38,189 nt of DNA, from the NCBI GenBank assembly GCA_904502185.1, contig CAJGDX010000009.1, positions 1 to 38,189 on the forward strand, in the 5' to 3' direction. The translations under genes and the position numbers were made by a program. How positions within the stretch are numbered: position 1 is the stretch's first letter; the number at the start of each line of letters is the position of its first letter. Below the pieces are notes generated by a model. It was not told the DNA's origin and searched no databases. It saw nothing but the letters and a program-made list of their open reading frames with translations. Origin of the DNA: an uncultured Bacteroidaceae bacterium (GTDB lineage: Bacteria > Bacteroidota > Bacteroidia > Bacteroidales > Bacteroidaceae). Of the stretch, positions 9,335 through 17,685 are shown piece after piece.

Positions 9335-12300
9335 TTATTGTTGTTGTGTGGCGGTGTTGTTCTCTTCGGCTGCGAGCTTGTCGAGTCGCTCTTTGATGCG
9401 TCCGGCAATGTCGTCATCGGCAGTGTAGTTGTTTTTCAGTGTCAATAGGTACTGCTTGGCCTCCATCTTGCGGTCGAGCGATGTGTAGAGGTCCGACAAA
9501 AGCACGAAACTGCGTGCGAGCCAGTATGAGTGGGGTGTACCCATCTCTATGTAGTCGAGAATCTCTTTTTCACAGTTGTCATTCTGCTTGTTGTCGAAGT
9601 ATATCTGTGCAAGCAGATATTTAGCCTCGGCACCCTGCTGTGTGCGTGTGTCGGTAGACAACTTCTTCAGGTCGGCAACTGCGTCGTTGGCCTTGTTGCT
9701 GAGTATAAGTGCTTTGGCGCGTGTGTAGTGTACCTCGCGTGCGCGGTCGGGCGACAGGTTACCTGTGGCAAGAAGCTCGCCGGCTGTGTTAAGCACTTCG
9801 GGGTACTCCTTCAGTGTGTAGGCGCAACGCATAAGGTTTATACGGCATGCCTGACGGCGTTCGTTGTCACTGGTCTTTGCGATGAGCTGTTTATAAAGGT
9901 TCATCGCTTCGCGGTGGTTGCCTGCCTTGTAGTGCAGCTCCGATGAGAGGGCCATGGCCTCTTCACTGTATTTGTTGTCGGGGTATGCTATCACTTTGCC
10001 CAGGTGCAGTTGCGCGTCGGCAGGTGCCTGCTGGTTGTAGAATATTACTCCAAGATAGTAGTGCGAATCGAGCGTGAATGAACCGTCGGGGTAGCTCTTC
10101 AGATACTTCTGGAAGGCGCTCTTTGCCTGCTCTGTCTCTCCACGACCGTAGAACTTCTCTGCGGCAACGTATGTGAGTGTGTCGCGTTCGCTGCTCTGCA
10201 TGGCCTTCATTCCGGGAGTCTTTGCGGCAAATTCAGCAAAGTCGTCAACCTTGCCCAAATCTACGTAGATGCTCTTCAAATCCTGTGCGGCAATCTGTGC
10301 CTCTTCGCTTTGTGGGTAGGTGGTGATGATTTTCTTGTATGCAGCAATAGCCTTGTCGTTGTTGCCCGTCTGGTTGTAAATCATTGCAGTTTCGGTTGCA
10401 GCCTTGCGTGCAAGCGAACTTCCGGGGTAGCGTTTTACAAGTGCTTCAAAGGTGGCGATGGCCTCGTTGTTCTTCTCCTGCTCAATGTATGCGCGTCCCA
10501 TTTCGTAGTAGGCCTGCTCGGCATATCCGCTCTGGGGATATTCATTAATCAGGCGTTTGAGTGTCTCCACCTTGCCGTTGTAGTTCTTGTTGAGTCCTTG
10601 TGTCAAAGCGCTGCGGTAGAGAGCATAGTCGCCGTTGGAGTTGTCGGTCTCCGAGGCTTTGCTGTAATACTGCTCGGCAGTGCTGTACGAACGGTTGTAG
10701 AAGTAGCAGTCGCCCAGGCGGTTGTATGCGTCTGAACGCTGTTTCTTGTCGGCAGTGGGTGCCTGTTGCAGGTAGCGGTTGAAGTGGGCTATCGCGTCGT
10801 TGTATTTTCCTGTCTGGAACGATGTGTATCCAAGACCATAGAGGGCATTGGTGCTGTTGCTTCCGGGGTTGGCTACTGCTGCCGAATAGCTGTTGGCAGC
10901 CGAAGCGTAGTCTCCAAGGGTGTAGTATGCCTCAGCGCGCCAATAGAGTGCATCGTTGTAGGTCTGTCGGTTGTATTTCGACAATTCTATTGAGCGGTTC
11001 ATGTAGTTGATGGAGCCTTTGAGGTCCTTGTCGATGAAGGCCTGCACACCCATGCGGTAGAGCACCTTCTGCTTGGCCTCGAGGATTGCTGCCGAGGGCT
11101 TGCGTATCTTCTCAATCGAACGCAGTGCAACATCGTAATTGCGAGTGTTCATGTATACCTCGACGAGATATTTGCCCACCTGTGGCGCATGGGGCGAGTT
11201 GGGGTAGTCGTTGAGGAAACGCTCAAAGACGGTTACACTCTCGGCAAAGGGCGAGTAGCGGGTCTTGTGTATGCAGAGTGCATAGTTGTAGAGAGCCTCT
11301 TCGCGTATGCGTGCGTCGTAACTCATCGACGATGCCTGCTCAAATGCTAGGCGTGCCTTGGTCATGTCGTTGAAGTTCAACTGAATGATACCCATGTGCA
11401 GATAAGCATTCTGTGTGATTGCATCGGGGATTCCGGTTGCTTTGTCAAGCGGAGCAATGGCTTGCTGGTAGCGTCCCAACTGGAAATAGCTCATACCCAA
11501 CTGATAGTAGGCTATGCGCTGGGGGTAGTTGTATTTTTCGGTGTACTCTCTCAAAGGAGCTATTGTCTCTTCATATTTCTTCTGACCGAAATATGCTGCA
11601 CCCAATGCCTGCTGCATGGGCAGTGCCTGGGGTATGCCGCTGTTGTACTCGAGATAAAATTTTGCAAGTTTTTCGGCACGCAGATATTCTCCCCTCTTTA
11701 TGTAGATGGATGCAAGGTAATAGGGGATGTCCAGATAATATTTGTCATCCATTTCTATCGACTTGAAGCCTTCATATGCGCTGTCGAGACGATCGTTGTA
11801 GTAATCGATGGCTGCAAGGTGGAAAATAGCGTCGCTCTCGTAGAGCTTGCTTGTCTGGCGCAGACGGCTGAGGATGTTTGTAGCCTGTTGCACCTGTCCG
11901 CACTCCTGCAGCGAAAGTGCTTTGTAGAGGTCGGCTCTGTCGCGCTCCTGCGGTTCAAGACGCTGAAAATCGGCCTTGTCGAACCACTGCAGCGCTGTCT
12001 GAAAATCGTGTGCAAAATAGTACGATTCGGCTACAAGCACCGACAGAGTGGCACGTTTTGCACATTCGGGGTAGTCATCGAGATGTTGCAGTATGAGTGC
12101 GCGACCCTCTGTGTGGTTAATGGCGAAAGTGGTGGTGGCCTTCAGATATGATACATCCTGAAGTTGGCGATTGTCCAGCTTGCTGCAATCTATTTTGTTA
12201 AGCAGTGCGAGTGCTGCTTTGTGGTCTTTCCCGTTGTTCAGACGGGTACATTCCTTTATAAGTTCCGACTGCCTGTGTGTGAAGAGGCCATCTTCGCCTT

Positions 12301-12352
12301 GTGCGGTGAAGCCCATTCCCGAAAGCAGTAACAGGATTAATGTCTTTTTCAT
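9335..12352 (-). CDS. Large periplasmic tetratricopeptide-repeat protein
   Basis: A 1005-residue exported protein. The signal peptide is MKKTLILLLLSGMGFTAQG; almost all the rest is TPR-like helical repeats with typical signatures such as ALYGLGYTSFQTGKYNDAIA, AYNRLGDCYFYNRSYSTAEQ and AYYEMGRAYIEQEKNNEAIA. Blocks resemble the YbgF/BamD type of TPR. There is no catalytic domain. It probably acts as a periplasmic scaffold that binds partner proteins, most likely the barrel protein encoded 15 bp downstream. It begins 4 bp after the NUDIX stop codon, so the three genes form one transcript. No membrane helix is visible after the signal peptide. The partner assignment is inference. Confidence 0.85.
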   Translation of the reverse strand: MKKTLILLLLSGMGFTAQGEDGLFTHRQSELIKECTRLNNGKDHKAALALLNKIDCSKLDNRQLQDVSYLKATTTFAINHTEGRALILQHLDDYPECAKRATLSVLVAESYYFAHDFQTALQWFDKADFQRLEPQERDRADLYKALSLQECGQVQQATNILSRLRQTSKLYESDAIFHLAAIDYYNDRLDSAYEGFKSIEMDDKYYLDIPYYLASIYIKRGEYLRAEKLAKFYLEYNSGIPQALPMQQALGAAYFGQKKYEETIAPLREYTEKYNYPQRIAYYQLGMSYFQLGRYQQAIAPLDKATGIPDAITQNAYLHMGIIQLNFNDMTKARLAFEQASSMSYDARIREEALYNYALCIHKTRYSPFAESVTVFERFLNDYPNSPHAPQVGKYLVEVYMNTRNYDVALRSIEKIRKPSAAILEAKQKVLYRMGVQAFIDKDLKGSINYMNRSIELSKYNRQTYNDALYWRAEAYYTLGDYASAANSYSAAVANPGSNSTNALYGLGYTSFQTGKYNDAIAHFNRYLQQAPTADKKQRSDAYNRLGDCYFYNRSYSTAEQYYSKASETDNSNGDYALYRSALTQGLNKNYNGKVETLKRLINEYPQSGYAEQAYYEMGRAYIEQEKNNEAIATFEALVKRYPGSSLARKAATETAMIYNQTGNNDKAIAAYKKIITTYPQSEEAQIAAQDLKSIYVDLGKVDDFAEFAAKTPGMKAMQSSERDTLTYVAAEKFYGRGETEQAKSAFQKYLKSYPDGSFTLDSHYYLGVIFYNQQAPADAQLHLGKVIAYPDNKYSEEAMALSSELHYKAGNHREAMNLYKQLIAKTSDNERRQACRINLMRCAYTLKEYPEVLNTAGELLATGNLSPDRAREVHYTRAKALILSNKANDAVADLKKLSTDTRTQQGAEAKYLLAQIYFDNKQNDNCEKEILDYIEMGTPHSYWLARSFVLLSDLYTSLDRKMEAKQYLLTLKNNYTADDDIAGRIKERLDKLAAEENNTATQQQ

Positions 12353-12356
12353 ATTG

Positions 12357-12890
12357 TTATATTATCTCTTTGATTTTTTCTTTTAATATTGCAACCCCCT
12401 TGCTTATGGACTGCAGTCCGAAAAGTGCAGGGTCGATGTTCTCTGTCGGCATCCAGAACAGTTCCGCGACATCGTCATTTGCCTTGGGCAGCTCGGTTGC
12501 CTCTATTCTGCATAGGAAGAAGAGGTCGAGTGTGTGTACCTCAAATCCCGAATATATATACTTGTTGGGCAGCGAAAAAAGATATTTTGTTTCGCTTACC
12601 GCAAGCCCTGTCTCTTCGAGAACCTCGCGTGTAACAGCCTCCTCGCCCGTCTCAAAACTGTCGACAAATCCACCGGGAAGGTCAAGCGTCCCCTTGGCAG
12701 GCTCTTTGGCGCGTCGTGCCACAAGCAGTTCTCCCCTGTCGTTGACAATGACTGCTACCGTAGCGGCTGCTGCATTGAAATACAATACAAAATCACACTT
12801 CGGGCATCTCTTCGACTTAAAGTCGTTGATCGCAAAGCCCTCTGTTCCGCAACGTGGGCAGTAACCGAATATGTCTAACGGGTGCTTCAT
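12357..12890 (-). CDS. NUDIX hydrolase with N-terminal zinc ribbon
   Basis: Hydrolase of nucleoside-diphosphate-linked substrates. The 177 residues start with a zinc-ribbon (C11-P-R-C14 and C29-P-K-C32) as in NudC-type enzymes. A complete Nudix box follows: G74, E80, R88-E89-V-L-E92-E93-T-G95-L. The NudC-specific SQPWPFPxS motif is not present, so NADH/NAD-cap specificity is not supported and the substrate is unknown. It is probably cytosolic. It is the first gene of a three-gene operon with the exported TPR and barrel genes, an unexpected partnership. Its promoter probably lies in the repeat region at 12932-13046. Confidence 0.88.
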   Translation of the reverse strand: MKHPLDIFGYCPRCGTEGFAINDFKSKRCPKCDFVLYFNAAAATVAVIVNDRGELLVARRAKEPAKGTLDLPGGFVDSFETGEEAVTREVLEETGLAVSETKYLFSLPNKYIYSGFEVHTLDLFFLCRIEATELPKANDDVAELFWMPTENIDPALFGLQSISKGVAILKEKIKEII

Positions 12891-12931
12891 GCTTTTTTAT
12901 GGGTAATGATTCAGACAGATATCAATACTGT

Positions 12932-13046
12932 CTATTTTCGCGAGATTTATCCTGCAATGATAGTGCAAACGAGTGTAACGCAAGCTTGCTTGCAGGTTAC
13001 CCGACGAGTGCAGCCTATTTTCGCGAGATTTATCTCGCAAAGATAG
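12932..13046. repeat. Pair of 32-bp near-palindromic repeats flanking a hairpin
   Basis: This lies within the 334-bp gap between the divergent NUDIX operon and gpmI. Two direct copies (12932-12963 and 13015-13046) agree at 29 of 32 positions, and each is close to a palindrome: the second has a perfect core GCGAGAT-TT-ATCTCGC and its outer arms pair if G-U is allowed. Between them 12975-13000 forms another hairpin (GTAAC/GTTAC around GCAAGC-TT-GCTTGC). On the minus strand the second copy contains TATCTTTG and the first TATCATTG, that is one perfect and one degenerate -7 element pointing to the NUDIX operon. It could be a regulatory array or a copy of a dispersed repeat family. Confidence 0.7.
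13038..13045 (-). promoter_or_regulatory. Predicted -7 element of the NUDIX/TPR/barrel operon
   Basis: The minus strand reads TATCTTTG (TAnnTTTG consensus), about 150 bp before the NUDIX start codon and inside the second palindromic repeat. A weaker version (TATCATTG) lies at 12955-12962 in the first copy. No convincing -33 element was found for either. Confidence 0.4.
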
Positions 13047-13172
13047 GGCTTTTTAAGCGAACTTTTCCCAAATTTTCGAATTTGTGTACAATGTTTGCAA
13101 TATTTAAACAATGTTTGCAACTTTCATTACTTATTTGTCATCTTACAGGCTGCATGTACAAACTTTTTTTCG

Positions 13173-13180
13173 TACCTTCG
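13173..13180 (+). promoter_or_regulatory. Predicted gpmI promoter -7 element
   Basis: TACCTTCG (one base off TAnnTTTG) ends 44 bp before the gpmI ATG, in a T-rich context. It supports the start at 13225, because the longer open frame would begin upstream of the promoter. There is no clear -33 element. Confidence 0.45.
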
Positions 13181-13224
13181 CAAGGAATTATGAATATTCA
13201 GACAATAACATAAATTATACACTT

Positions 13225-14724
13225 ATGACAAAGAAAGCTCTTTTGGTTATTTTGGATGGCTGGGGCCTCGGTAACAATGGTAAAGGTGACGTTATTTTCA
13301 ACACTCCCACTCCTTATTGGGACTATCTTGTGCAGACATACCCCAACTCTAAGTTGCAGGCAAGCGGCGAGAATGTAGGTCTTCCCGCAGGACAGATGGG
13401 TAACAGCGAGGTAGGTCACCTGAATATCGGTGGTGGCCGCGTTGTTTATCAGGACTTGCTCAAGATTAACCGTGCAATTGCAGATGGCAGCATCCGTCAG
13501 AATCCCGAACTTGTGTCAGCTGTACGCTATGCTAAAGAGAATGGCAAGAAACTCCACTTCATGGGTCTTGCATCAGATGGTGGTGTACACAGCTCTTTGG
13601 AACACCTCAATGCAATGTATCAGATGGCAGTAGACGAAGGCGTTGCCGATACATACGTTCACTGTTTCATGGATGGTCGCGACACAGACCCCAAGAGCGG
13701 TGCAGGCTTCATCGCCGACATGGTTAAGAGCGACATGAAGGTTGCAACCATCGTTGGCCGTTACTATGCAATGGACCGCGACAAGCGTTGGGAGCGCGTG
13801 AAAATCGCTTACGACCTTCTTGTTGAGGGTGAGGGCAAGAAAGCCGACAATATGGTTCAGGCTGTCGAGGAGTCTTACGCCGAGGGTGTTACCGACGAGT
13901 TTATCAAGCCTATCGTAAATACAGCATACGATGCACGCATCGGCGAGGGTGACGCAGTTATCTTCTTCAACTACCGCAACGACCGTGCAAAGGAACTTAC
14001 AGTTGTTCTCACACAGGAGGATATGCCCGATGCAGGCATGAAGACTATCCCCGGCTTGCAGTACTACTGCATGACTCCCTACGATGCTAAGTTCACAGGT
14101 GTGCACATCCTCTTCGACAAGGAGAATGTTGAGAACACACTCGGTGAGTTTGTTGCAAAGCAGGGCTTGAAACAGCTCCACATTGCCGAGACCGAGAAGT
14201 ATGCACACGTTACATTCTTCTTCAATGGTGGTCGCGAAACTCCCTATGACAACGAGGACCGTATCCTTGTTCCCTCTCCCAAGGTAGCTACTTACGACCT
14301 TCAGCCCGAAATGAGCGCCTACGAGGTTAAGGACAAACTCGTTGAGGCTATTGCAACAGAGAAATATGACTTCATCGTTGTTAACTTCGCTAACGGTGAC
14401 ATGGTAGGTCACACCGGTGTTTACGAGGCAATCGAAAAGGCTGTTGTGGCTGTCGATGCTTGTGTTAAGGATGTTATCGAGGCTGCAAAGGCTCACGGTT
14501 ACGAATCAATCATCATCGCTGACCACGGTAACGCCGACAACGCTGTCAACGCTGACGGTTCACCCAATACAGCTCACTCATTGAACCCCGTTCCCTGCGT
14601 GTATGTAACAGACAACAAGGATGCAGTTATCAAAGATGGTATTCTTGCTGACGTAGCTCCCTCAATCCTCAAGATTATGGGCTTGCAGGCACCTGCCGAC
14701 ATGAGCGGTACACCCCTTATCTAA
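13225..14724 (+). CDS. gpmI: 2,3-bisphosphoglycerate-independent phosphoglycerate mutase
   Basis: Glycolytic/gluconeogenic enzyme interconverting 3- and 2-phosphoglycerate with two Mn ions in the cytosol. From MTKKALLVILDGWG the protein is 499 residues, a normal length. Visible landmarks are the N-terminal metal-binding DGWG (D11), the phosphoserine nucleophile in MGNSEVGHLNIG (S61), YVHCFMDGRDTDP, FFNYRNDRAKEL, and the C-terminal metal site with NFANGDMVGHTG and IADHGNADN. The reading frame is open for 38 codons upstream, but these lack family similarity and span the predicted -7 element, so I reject the longer start. Codon use looks strongly biased, as expected for a highly expressed gene. 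DUF3109 follows after 18 bp, probably in the same transcript. Confidence 0.95.
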   Translation: MTKKALLVILDGWGLGNNGKGDVIFNTPTPYWDYLVQTYPNSKLQASGENVGLPAGQMGNSEVGHLNIGGGRVVYQDLLKINRAIADGSIRQNPELVSAVRYAKENGKKLHFMGLASDGGVHSSLEHLNAMYQMAVDEGVADTYVHCFMDGRDTDPKSGAGFIADMVKSDMKVATIVGRYYAMDRDKRWERVKIAYDLLVEGEGKKADNMVQAVEESYAEGVTDEFIKPIVNTAYDARIGEGDAVIFFNYRNDRAKELTVVLTQEDMPDAGMKTIPGLQYYCMTPYDAKFTGVHILFDKENVENTLGEFVAKQGLKQLHIAETEKYAHVTFFFNGGRETPYDNEDRILVPSPKVATYDLQPEMSAYEVKDKLVEAIATEKYDFIVVNFANGDMVGHTGVYEAIEKAVVAVDACVKDVIEAAKAHGYESIIIADHGNADNAVNADGSPNTAHSLNPVPCVYVTDNKDAVIKDGILADVAPSILKIMGLQAPADMSGTPLI

Positions 14725-14742
14725 TATATAACAAAGCGACAA

Positions 14743-15324
14743 ATGGTACAGATTGGTGATACAATCGTCTCATTTTCAATTTTTACCGAATACTTCTGCT
14801 GCGACCCTGCACATTGCAAAGGAATTTGCTGTGTGGAGGGCGAGGCAGGGGCGCCGGTTGCTCTCGACGAAGTAGAGAAGCTCGAAGAGGCTCTGCCTGT
14901 CATCGAGTCTGAAATGCGCGGCGAGGCTCTTGCGGTGGTAAAGGAGCAGGGAGTTGTCTACAACGACCCCGATGGCGACCTTGTAACCTCCATCGTTAAC
15001 GGTAAGGATTGTGTGTTTGCCACCTGCGACAGCAAGGGCTGCACTCTCTGCCTGATAGAGAAGGCCTTCAACGAGGGTCGTTTCCACTGGAGAAAGCCAA
15101 TTTCGTGCTACCTCTATCCGGCACGTTTGGGCAAGGTGGGTAACCTTGTCTCTGTTAATTTCCACAAATGGGATGTATGTCGTCACGCCATGGTAAAAGG
15201 ACGTCGCGAAGGCATCAGAGTTTACGAATTCCTGAAGCAGCCCTTTATCGAACGTTTCGGACAAGAGTGGTACGACGAACTGCTTGTGGTGGCCGAAGAA
15301 CTTAAAGCGCAGAAATATATATAG
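14743..15324 (+). CDS. DUF3109 family cysteine-rich protein
   Basis: A 193-residue conserved protein of unknown function. It is rich in cysteines arranged as CCDPAHCKGICC (about 19-30), then CVFATCDSKGCTLC, a single Cys in ISCYLYPAR and one in WDVCRHA. This resembles the YkgJ-type CxxxCxxCC family, in which the cysteines are thought to bind zinc or an iron-sulfur cluster. It has no signal peptide or transmembrane helix. It lies 18 bp after gpmI on the same strand and is followed by a strong terminator, so it is probably the second and last gene of that operon. DUF3109 fits well; the metal is inference. Confidence 0.85.
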   Translation: MVQIGDTIVSFSIFTEYFCCDPAHCKGICCVEGEAGAPVALDEVEKLEEALPVIESEMRGEALAVVKEQGVVYNDPDGDLVTSIVNGKDCVFATCDSKGCTLCLIEKAFNEGRFHWRKPISCYLYPARLGKVGNLVSVNFHKWDVCRHAMVKGRREGIRVYEFLKQPFIERFGQEWYDELLVVAEELKAQKYI

Positions 15325-15369
15325 GAACGTGTGCGTTTGCGCTCTACGCGAAACAGACACAACACGATA

Positions 15370-15414
15370 TAAATAGAGAAAGGTTCGCCAAATTGGCGAA
15401 CCTTTCTCTATTTA
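15370..15414. terminator. Bidirectional terminator
   Basis: A perfect 21-bp inverted repeat (15370-15390 and 15394-15414) with a 3-nt loop and AT-rich outer arms. It is placed between the converging DUF3109 gene and the DUF1080 lipoprotein gene. Confidence 0.85.
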
Positions 15415-15455
15415 TGTAACAGGCTGTGTTGAAAGCCTATTGGTATTTTGCTGTA

Positions 15456-16697
15456 TTAGATGTTAGCAACCTTAAAGTTCTTGAAGAGTGACTTAACCTC
15501 TGCGCCCTCTGCAACCTGCATGAGGATACGTCCGGGAACAGTCTTGAGTGCCTCGTCGGTGTACTCGGCAACAGCCTCGCCGTTGATGAAGGTCTTCACG
15601 TTACCCTCTTTAACAACGATGCGGAAATTGTTCCAGTCGCCCTTCTTCAAAAGAGAAAGTTTCTCTTCGGGAATCTCGAACTTCCAGCCTGCAAGCTCAC
15701 CCCACTCTTTACCCTTCTTGGGAACGAATGCGTGGAACCAGATGGGAGCGCAAGCGTTGCCCTCGCTCTTTACATCTACAGAGAAGTCGAAGTCGTAGAG
15801 ATAGTTGCGTGTAGCAATGTAGCCAGCCTTCTTCTCAGCGCCGTTCTCAACAACGAGGTTGCCCTCTGCGTCAACTGATGCGTTGATGTCGCCGAATGTG
15901 TCCCAACCTGCGAGATCCTTGCCGTTGAACATCTCAGCAGCAGCGCACTCTTTTGCGGGAAGCTCCTTAATCTTGATGTTGCGGAATGAAGCGGGGTCGC
16001 CGTGGTCCTGCAAGCAGAGAAGACCAGTGTTGCACAAACCGTACTCGGGTGCCATTGTCCATTTGCCGCTAGCCTTTCTAACGAACCAATCGTCTGTCCA
16101 AGCCTCGAACTCAACGATTTTCTCGCCATTGAGCCAGTGCTCTACATGTCCGTTGTCGAATACAATCTTAGAAGAGTTCCACTCGCCTACGGGGTTGATG
16201 TGCATCTTGCTGTAGTCGGGAAGGTGCATAGCATAGTCTACACCAATCTTCTGCCAGTCTTCCAATTTTGCGGGAGCATTCTTCTCTTCCCAACCTGCTA
16301 CGTCGATAAGCTGATACTCGGGAGCTGTAACGTAGGGTACGCTGAACTGGGGACGCTCAACTACGTGGTAGAGCATACCGCTGTTACCGCCGTTGGTAAG
16401 TTTCCAGTCCCATACAAGTTCGAAGTTTGCAAATTTCTTGTCTGTAACGATGTATCCGTGACCGTCGCTGCCTTCGCCTGAAGCCTGGATGCAACCTTCA
16501 ACTACGTGCCAGCCGCCTGCAAGAGTGTCGCGGTTGTAGCTGCGCCATCCGTTAAGTGTCTGACCGTCGAAAAGGAGCTGCCATCCTTCTGCTTTTTCAG
16601 CCTCGGTAAGTGTGTTGGGCTGTGCTGCCTGCTGGCAAGATGTCATAAGACCGGTTGCAAGCACCGATGCAGCAACAAATGAAAAGATTTTTTTCAT
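15456..16697 (-). CDS. Lipoprotein with two DUF1080 (3-keto-disaccharide hydrolase-like) domains
   Basis: Exported lipoprotein of 413 residues. The signal peptide MKKIFSFVAASVLATGLMTSC ends in a lipobox with C21. Two copies of a concanavalin-like DUF1080 fold follow. The first (about 35-230) has GWQLLFDGQTLNGWR and NSGMLYHV; the second (about 240-410) has EMFNGKDLAGWDTF and ends with SLFKNFKVANI. Both carry the opening 'LF(D/N)GxxLxGW' signature. Some family members act on 3-keto-sugars or related glycosides; substrate and activity here are unknown. The open frame extends upstream to 16772, but that would place the start inside the -7 element, and MKKIFSF gives a proper signal peptide. The gene appears to be transcribed alone. 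Confidence 0.85.
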   Translation of the reverse strand: MKKIFSFVAASVLATGLMTSCQQAAQPNTLTEAEKAEGWQLLFDGQTLNGWRSYNRDTLAGGWHVVEGCIQASGEGSDGHGYIVTDKKFANFELVWDWKLTNGGNSGMLYHVVERPQFSVPYVTAPEYQLIDVAGWEEKNAPAKLEDWQKIGVDYAMHLPDYSKMHINPVGEWNSSKIVFDNGHVEHWLNGEKIVEFEAWTDDWFVRKASGKWTMAPEYGLCNTGLLCLQDHGDPASFRNIKIKELPAKECAAAEMFNGKDLAGWDTFGDINASVDAEGNLVVENGAEKKAGYIATRNYLYDFDFSVDVKSEGNACAPIWFHAFVPKKGKEWGELAGWKFEIPEEKLSLLKKGDWNNFRIVVKEGNVKTFINGEAVAEYTDEALKTVPGRILMQVAEGAEVKSLFKNFKVANI

Positions 16698-16769
16698 AGT
16701 TTGGTTAGTTTGTAAATTGTTTATAATGTTTGTTTTGTCTTTCGATGGTGTGTTTCTTGAAAAACCGCG

Positions 16770-16777
16770 CAAAGTTA
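16770..16777 (-). promoter_or_regulatory. Predicted promoter -7 element of the DUF1080 lipoprotein
   Basis: TAACTTTG on the minus strand matches TAnnTTTG about 73 bp before the start codon. There is no clear -33 element at 19 bp. It decides against the longer upstream start. Confidence 0.5.
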
Positions 16778-16868
16778 CGACATTTATTTCTAAAGCCGCT
16801 CCTATTTGTAAATTATTTAATGTGAACTCAATATAATTTTACGAAAAGGTTCGGACAAGTGTTGCTGC

Positions 16869-17675
16869 CTATCCGTTTCGGCGTATAAACTCTTCGGCCG
16901 GTTTCAGCGCATCGAGTTTGCCCACATCTATAAATTCAAGACTCTTTGCCTCTACGCCGTAGATGGGGCAGCGGGCAGCTGCCCACATATAGAAATTCAT
17001 TATCGGGAATCGTACGCCGGCAGTGCCGTCTACCGTCAGTCCGCGCTCCTTTACATACTCATCCATCAGGTCAAATACCTTGTCGCTCAGTATGTGTATG
17101 CCCGAAAAAGCCAGTTTCCTGCACTCCGCAGGGTCTATTTCGGGCGATATGATATGGTGGTCGCCGGTGTCGGTGTTCATCCAACCTACGAGGCGCATAT
17201 CTTCGGGTGCGAACAGCAGGAAACGGGTGGTCTTGCGATTGCTGACGAGCAGCGAAGCTAGTGCCTCCTCTTTCACCTGCGAAGCGAACCAATGAAGGTC
17301 ACAGTCCGACAGTATGTCTACGTTGTGTATGAGGAATTTGTCGCACCCCTCGAGCCATTTGCGTGCATGAAGCACAGCACCGCCAGTCTCAAGCAGCAAT
17401 GCGCGTTCGTCGCTGATGGATATCTGCATCTTCTCCTTGCTGCCGCCTTCTGTCGTGTCGGTGGTTATCCAGGGCTGTTCGTCTATCCATTTTTCTATCT
17501 TGTCGGCAAAGTAGTGTACATTCACCACTGCTTCGTCAATTCCTGCCAGGCGCAGCTTGCGTGCAACATGCTCTATCAGTGGTTTTCCGCATACGGGAAC
17601 CAGTGCCTTGGGGAGCGTGTCTGTCAGAGGTTTAAGACGGGTACCCAGTCCCGCCGCAAAAATCATAGCTTTCAT
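16869..17675 (-). CDS. Sugar-1-phosphate nucleotidyltransferase (MurU/ManC-like)
   Basis: Cytosolic NTP-transferase that activates a sugar-1-phosphate to an NDP-sugar. From MKAMIFAAGLGTRLKPLTD the protein is 268 residues, with the pyrophosphorylase signature (GLGTRLKPLT ... LPKALVPV), the GKPLIEH acceptor segment, a metal-binding HNVDILSD and a FIDVGK C-terminus. It lacks the left-handed beta-helix of GlmU-type enzymes; the short form resembles MurU, which makes UDP-MurNAc during peptidoglycan recycling. The usual kinase partner (AmgK) is not next to it. It starts 10 bp after the dacB stop, so it is probably co-transcribed with this peptidoglycan peptidase, which supports a cell-wall role, but sugar and nucleotide are unproven. 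I reject the 19-codon upstream extension, which overlaps dacB. Confidence 0.85.
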   Translation of the reverse strand: MKAMIFAAGLGTRLKPLTDTLPKALVPVCGKPLIEHVARKLRLAGIDEAVVNVHYFADKIEKWIDEQPWITTDTTEGGSKEKMQISISDERALLLETGGAVLHARKWLEGCDKFLIHNVDILSDCDLHWFASQVKEEALASLLVSNRKTTRFLLFAPEDMRLVGWMNTDTGDHHIISPEIDPAECRKLAFSGIHILSDKVFDLMDEYVKERGLTVDGTAGVRFPIMNFYMWAAARCPIYGVEAKSLEFIDVGKLDALKPAEEFIRRNG

Positions 17676-17685
17676 AATGATGGTT

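Noticed and set aside
12905..13050. CRISPR-like array from the repeated 32-bp units
   Set aside because: There are only two copies, each nearly palindromic, with a structured spacer and no cas genes.
13111..13224. N-terminal extension of gpmI
   Set aside because: The 38 extra codons have no family counterpart and would span the predicted -7 element; MTKKALLVILDGWG is the standard start.
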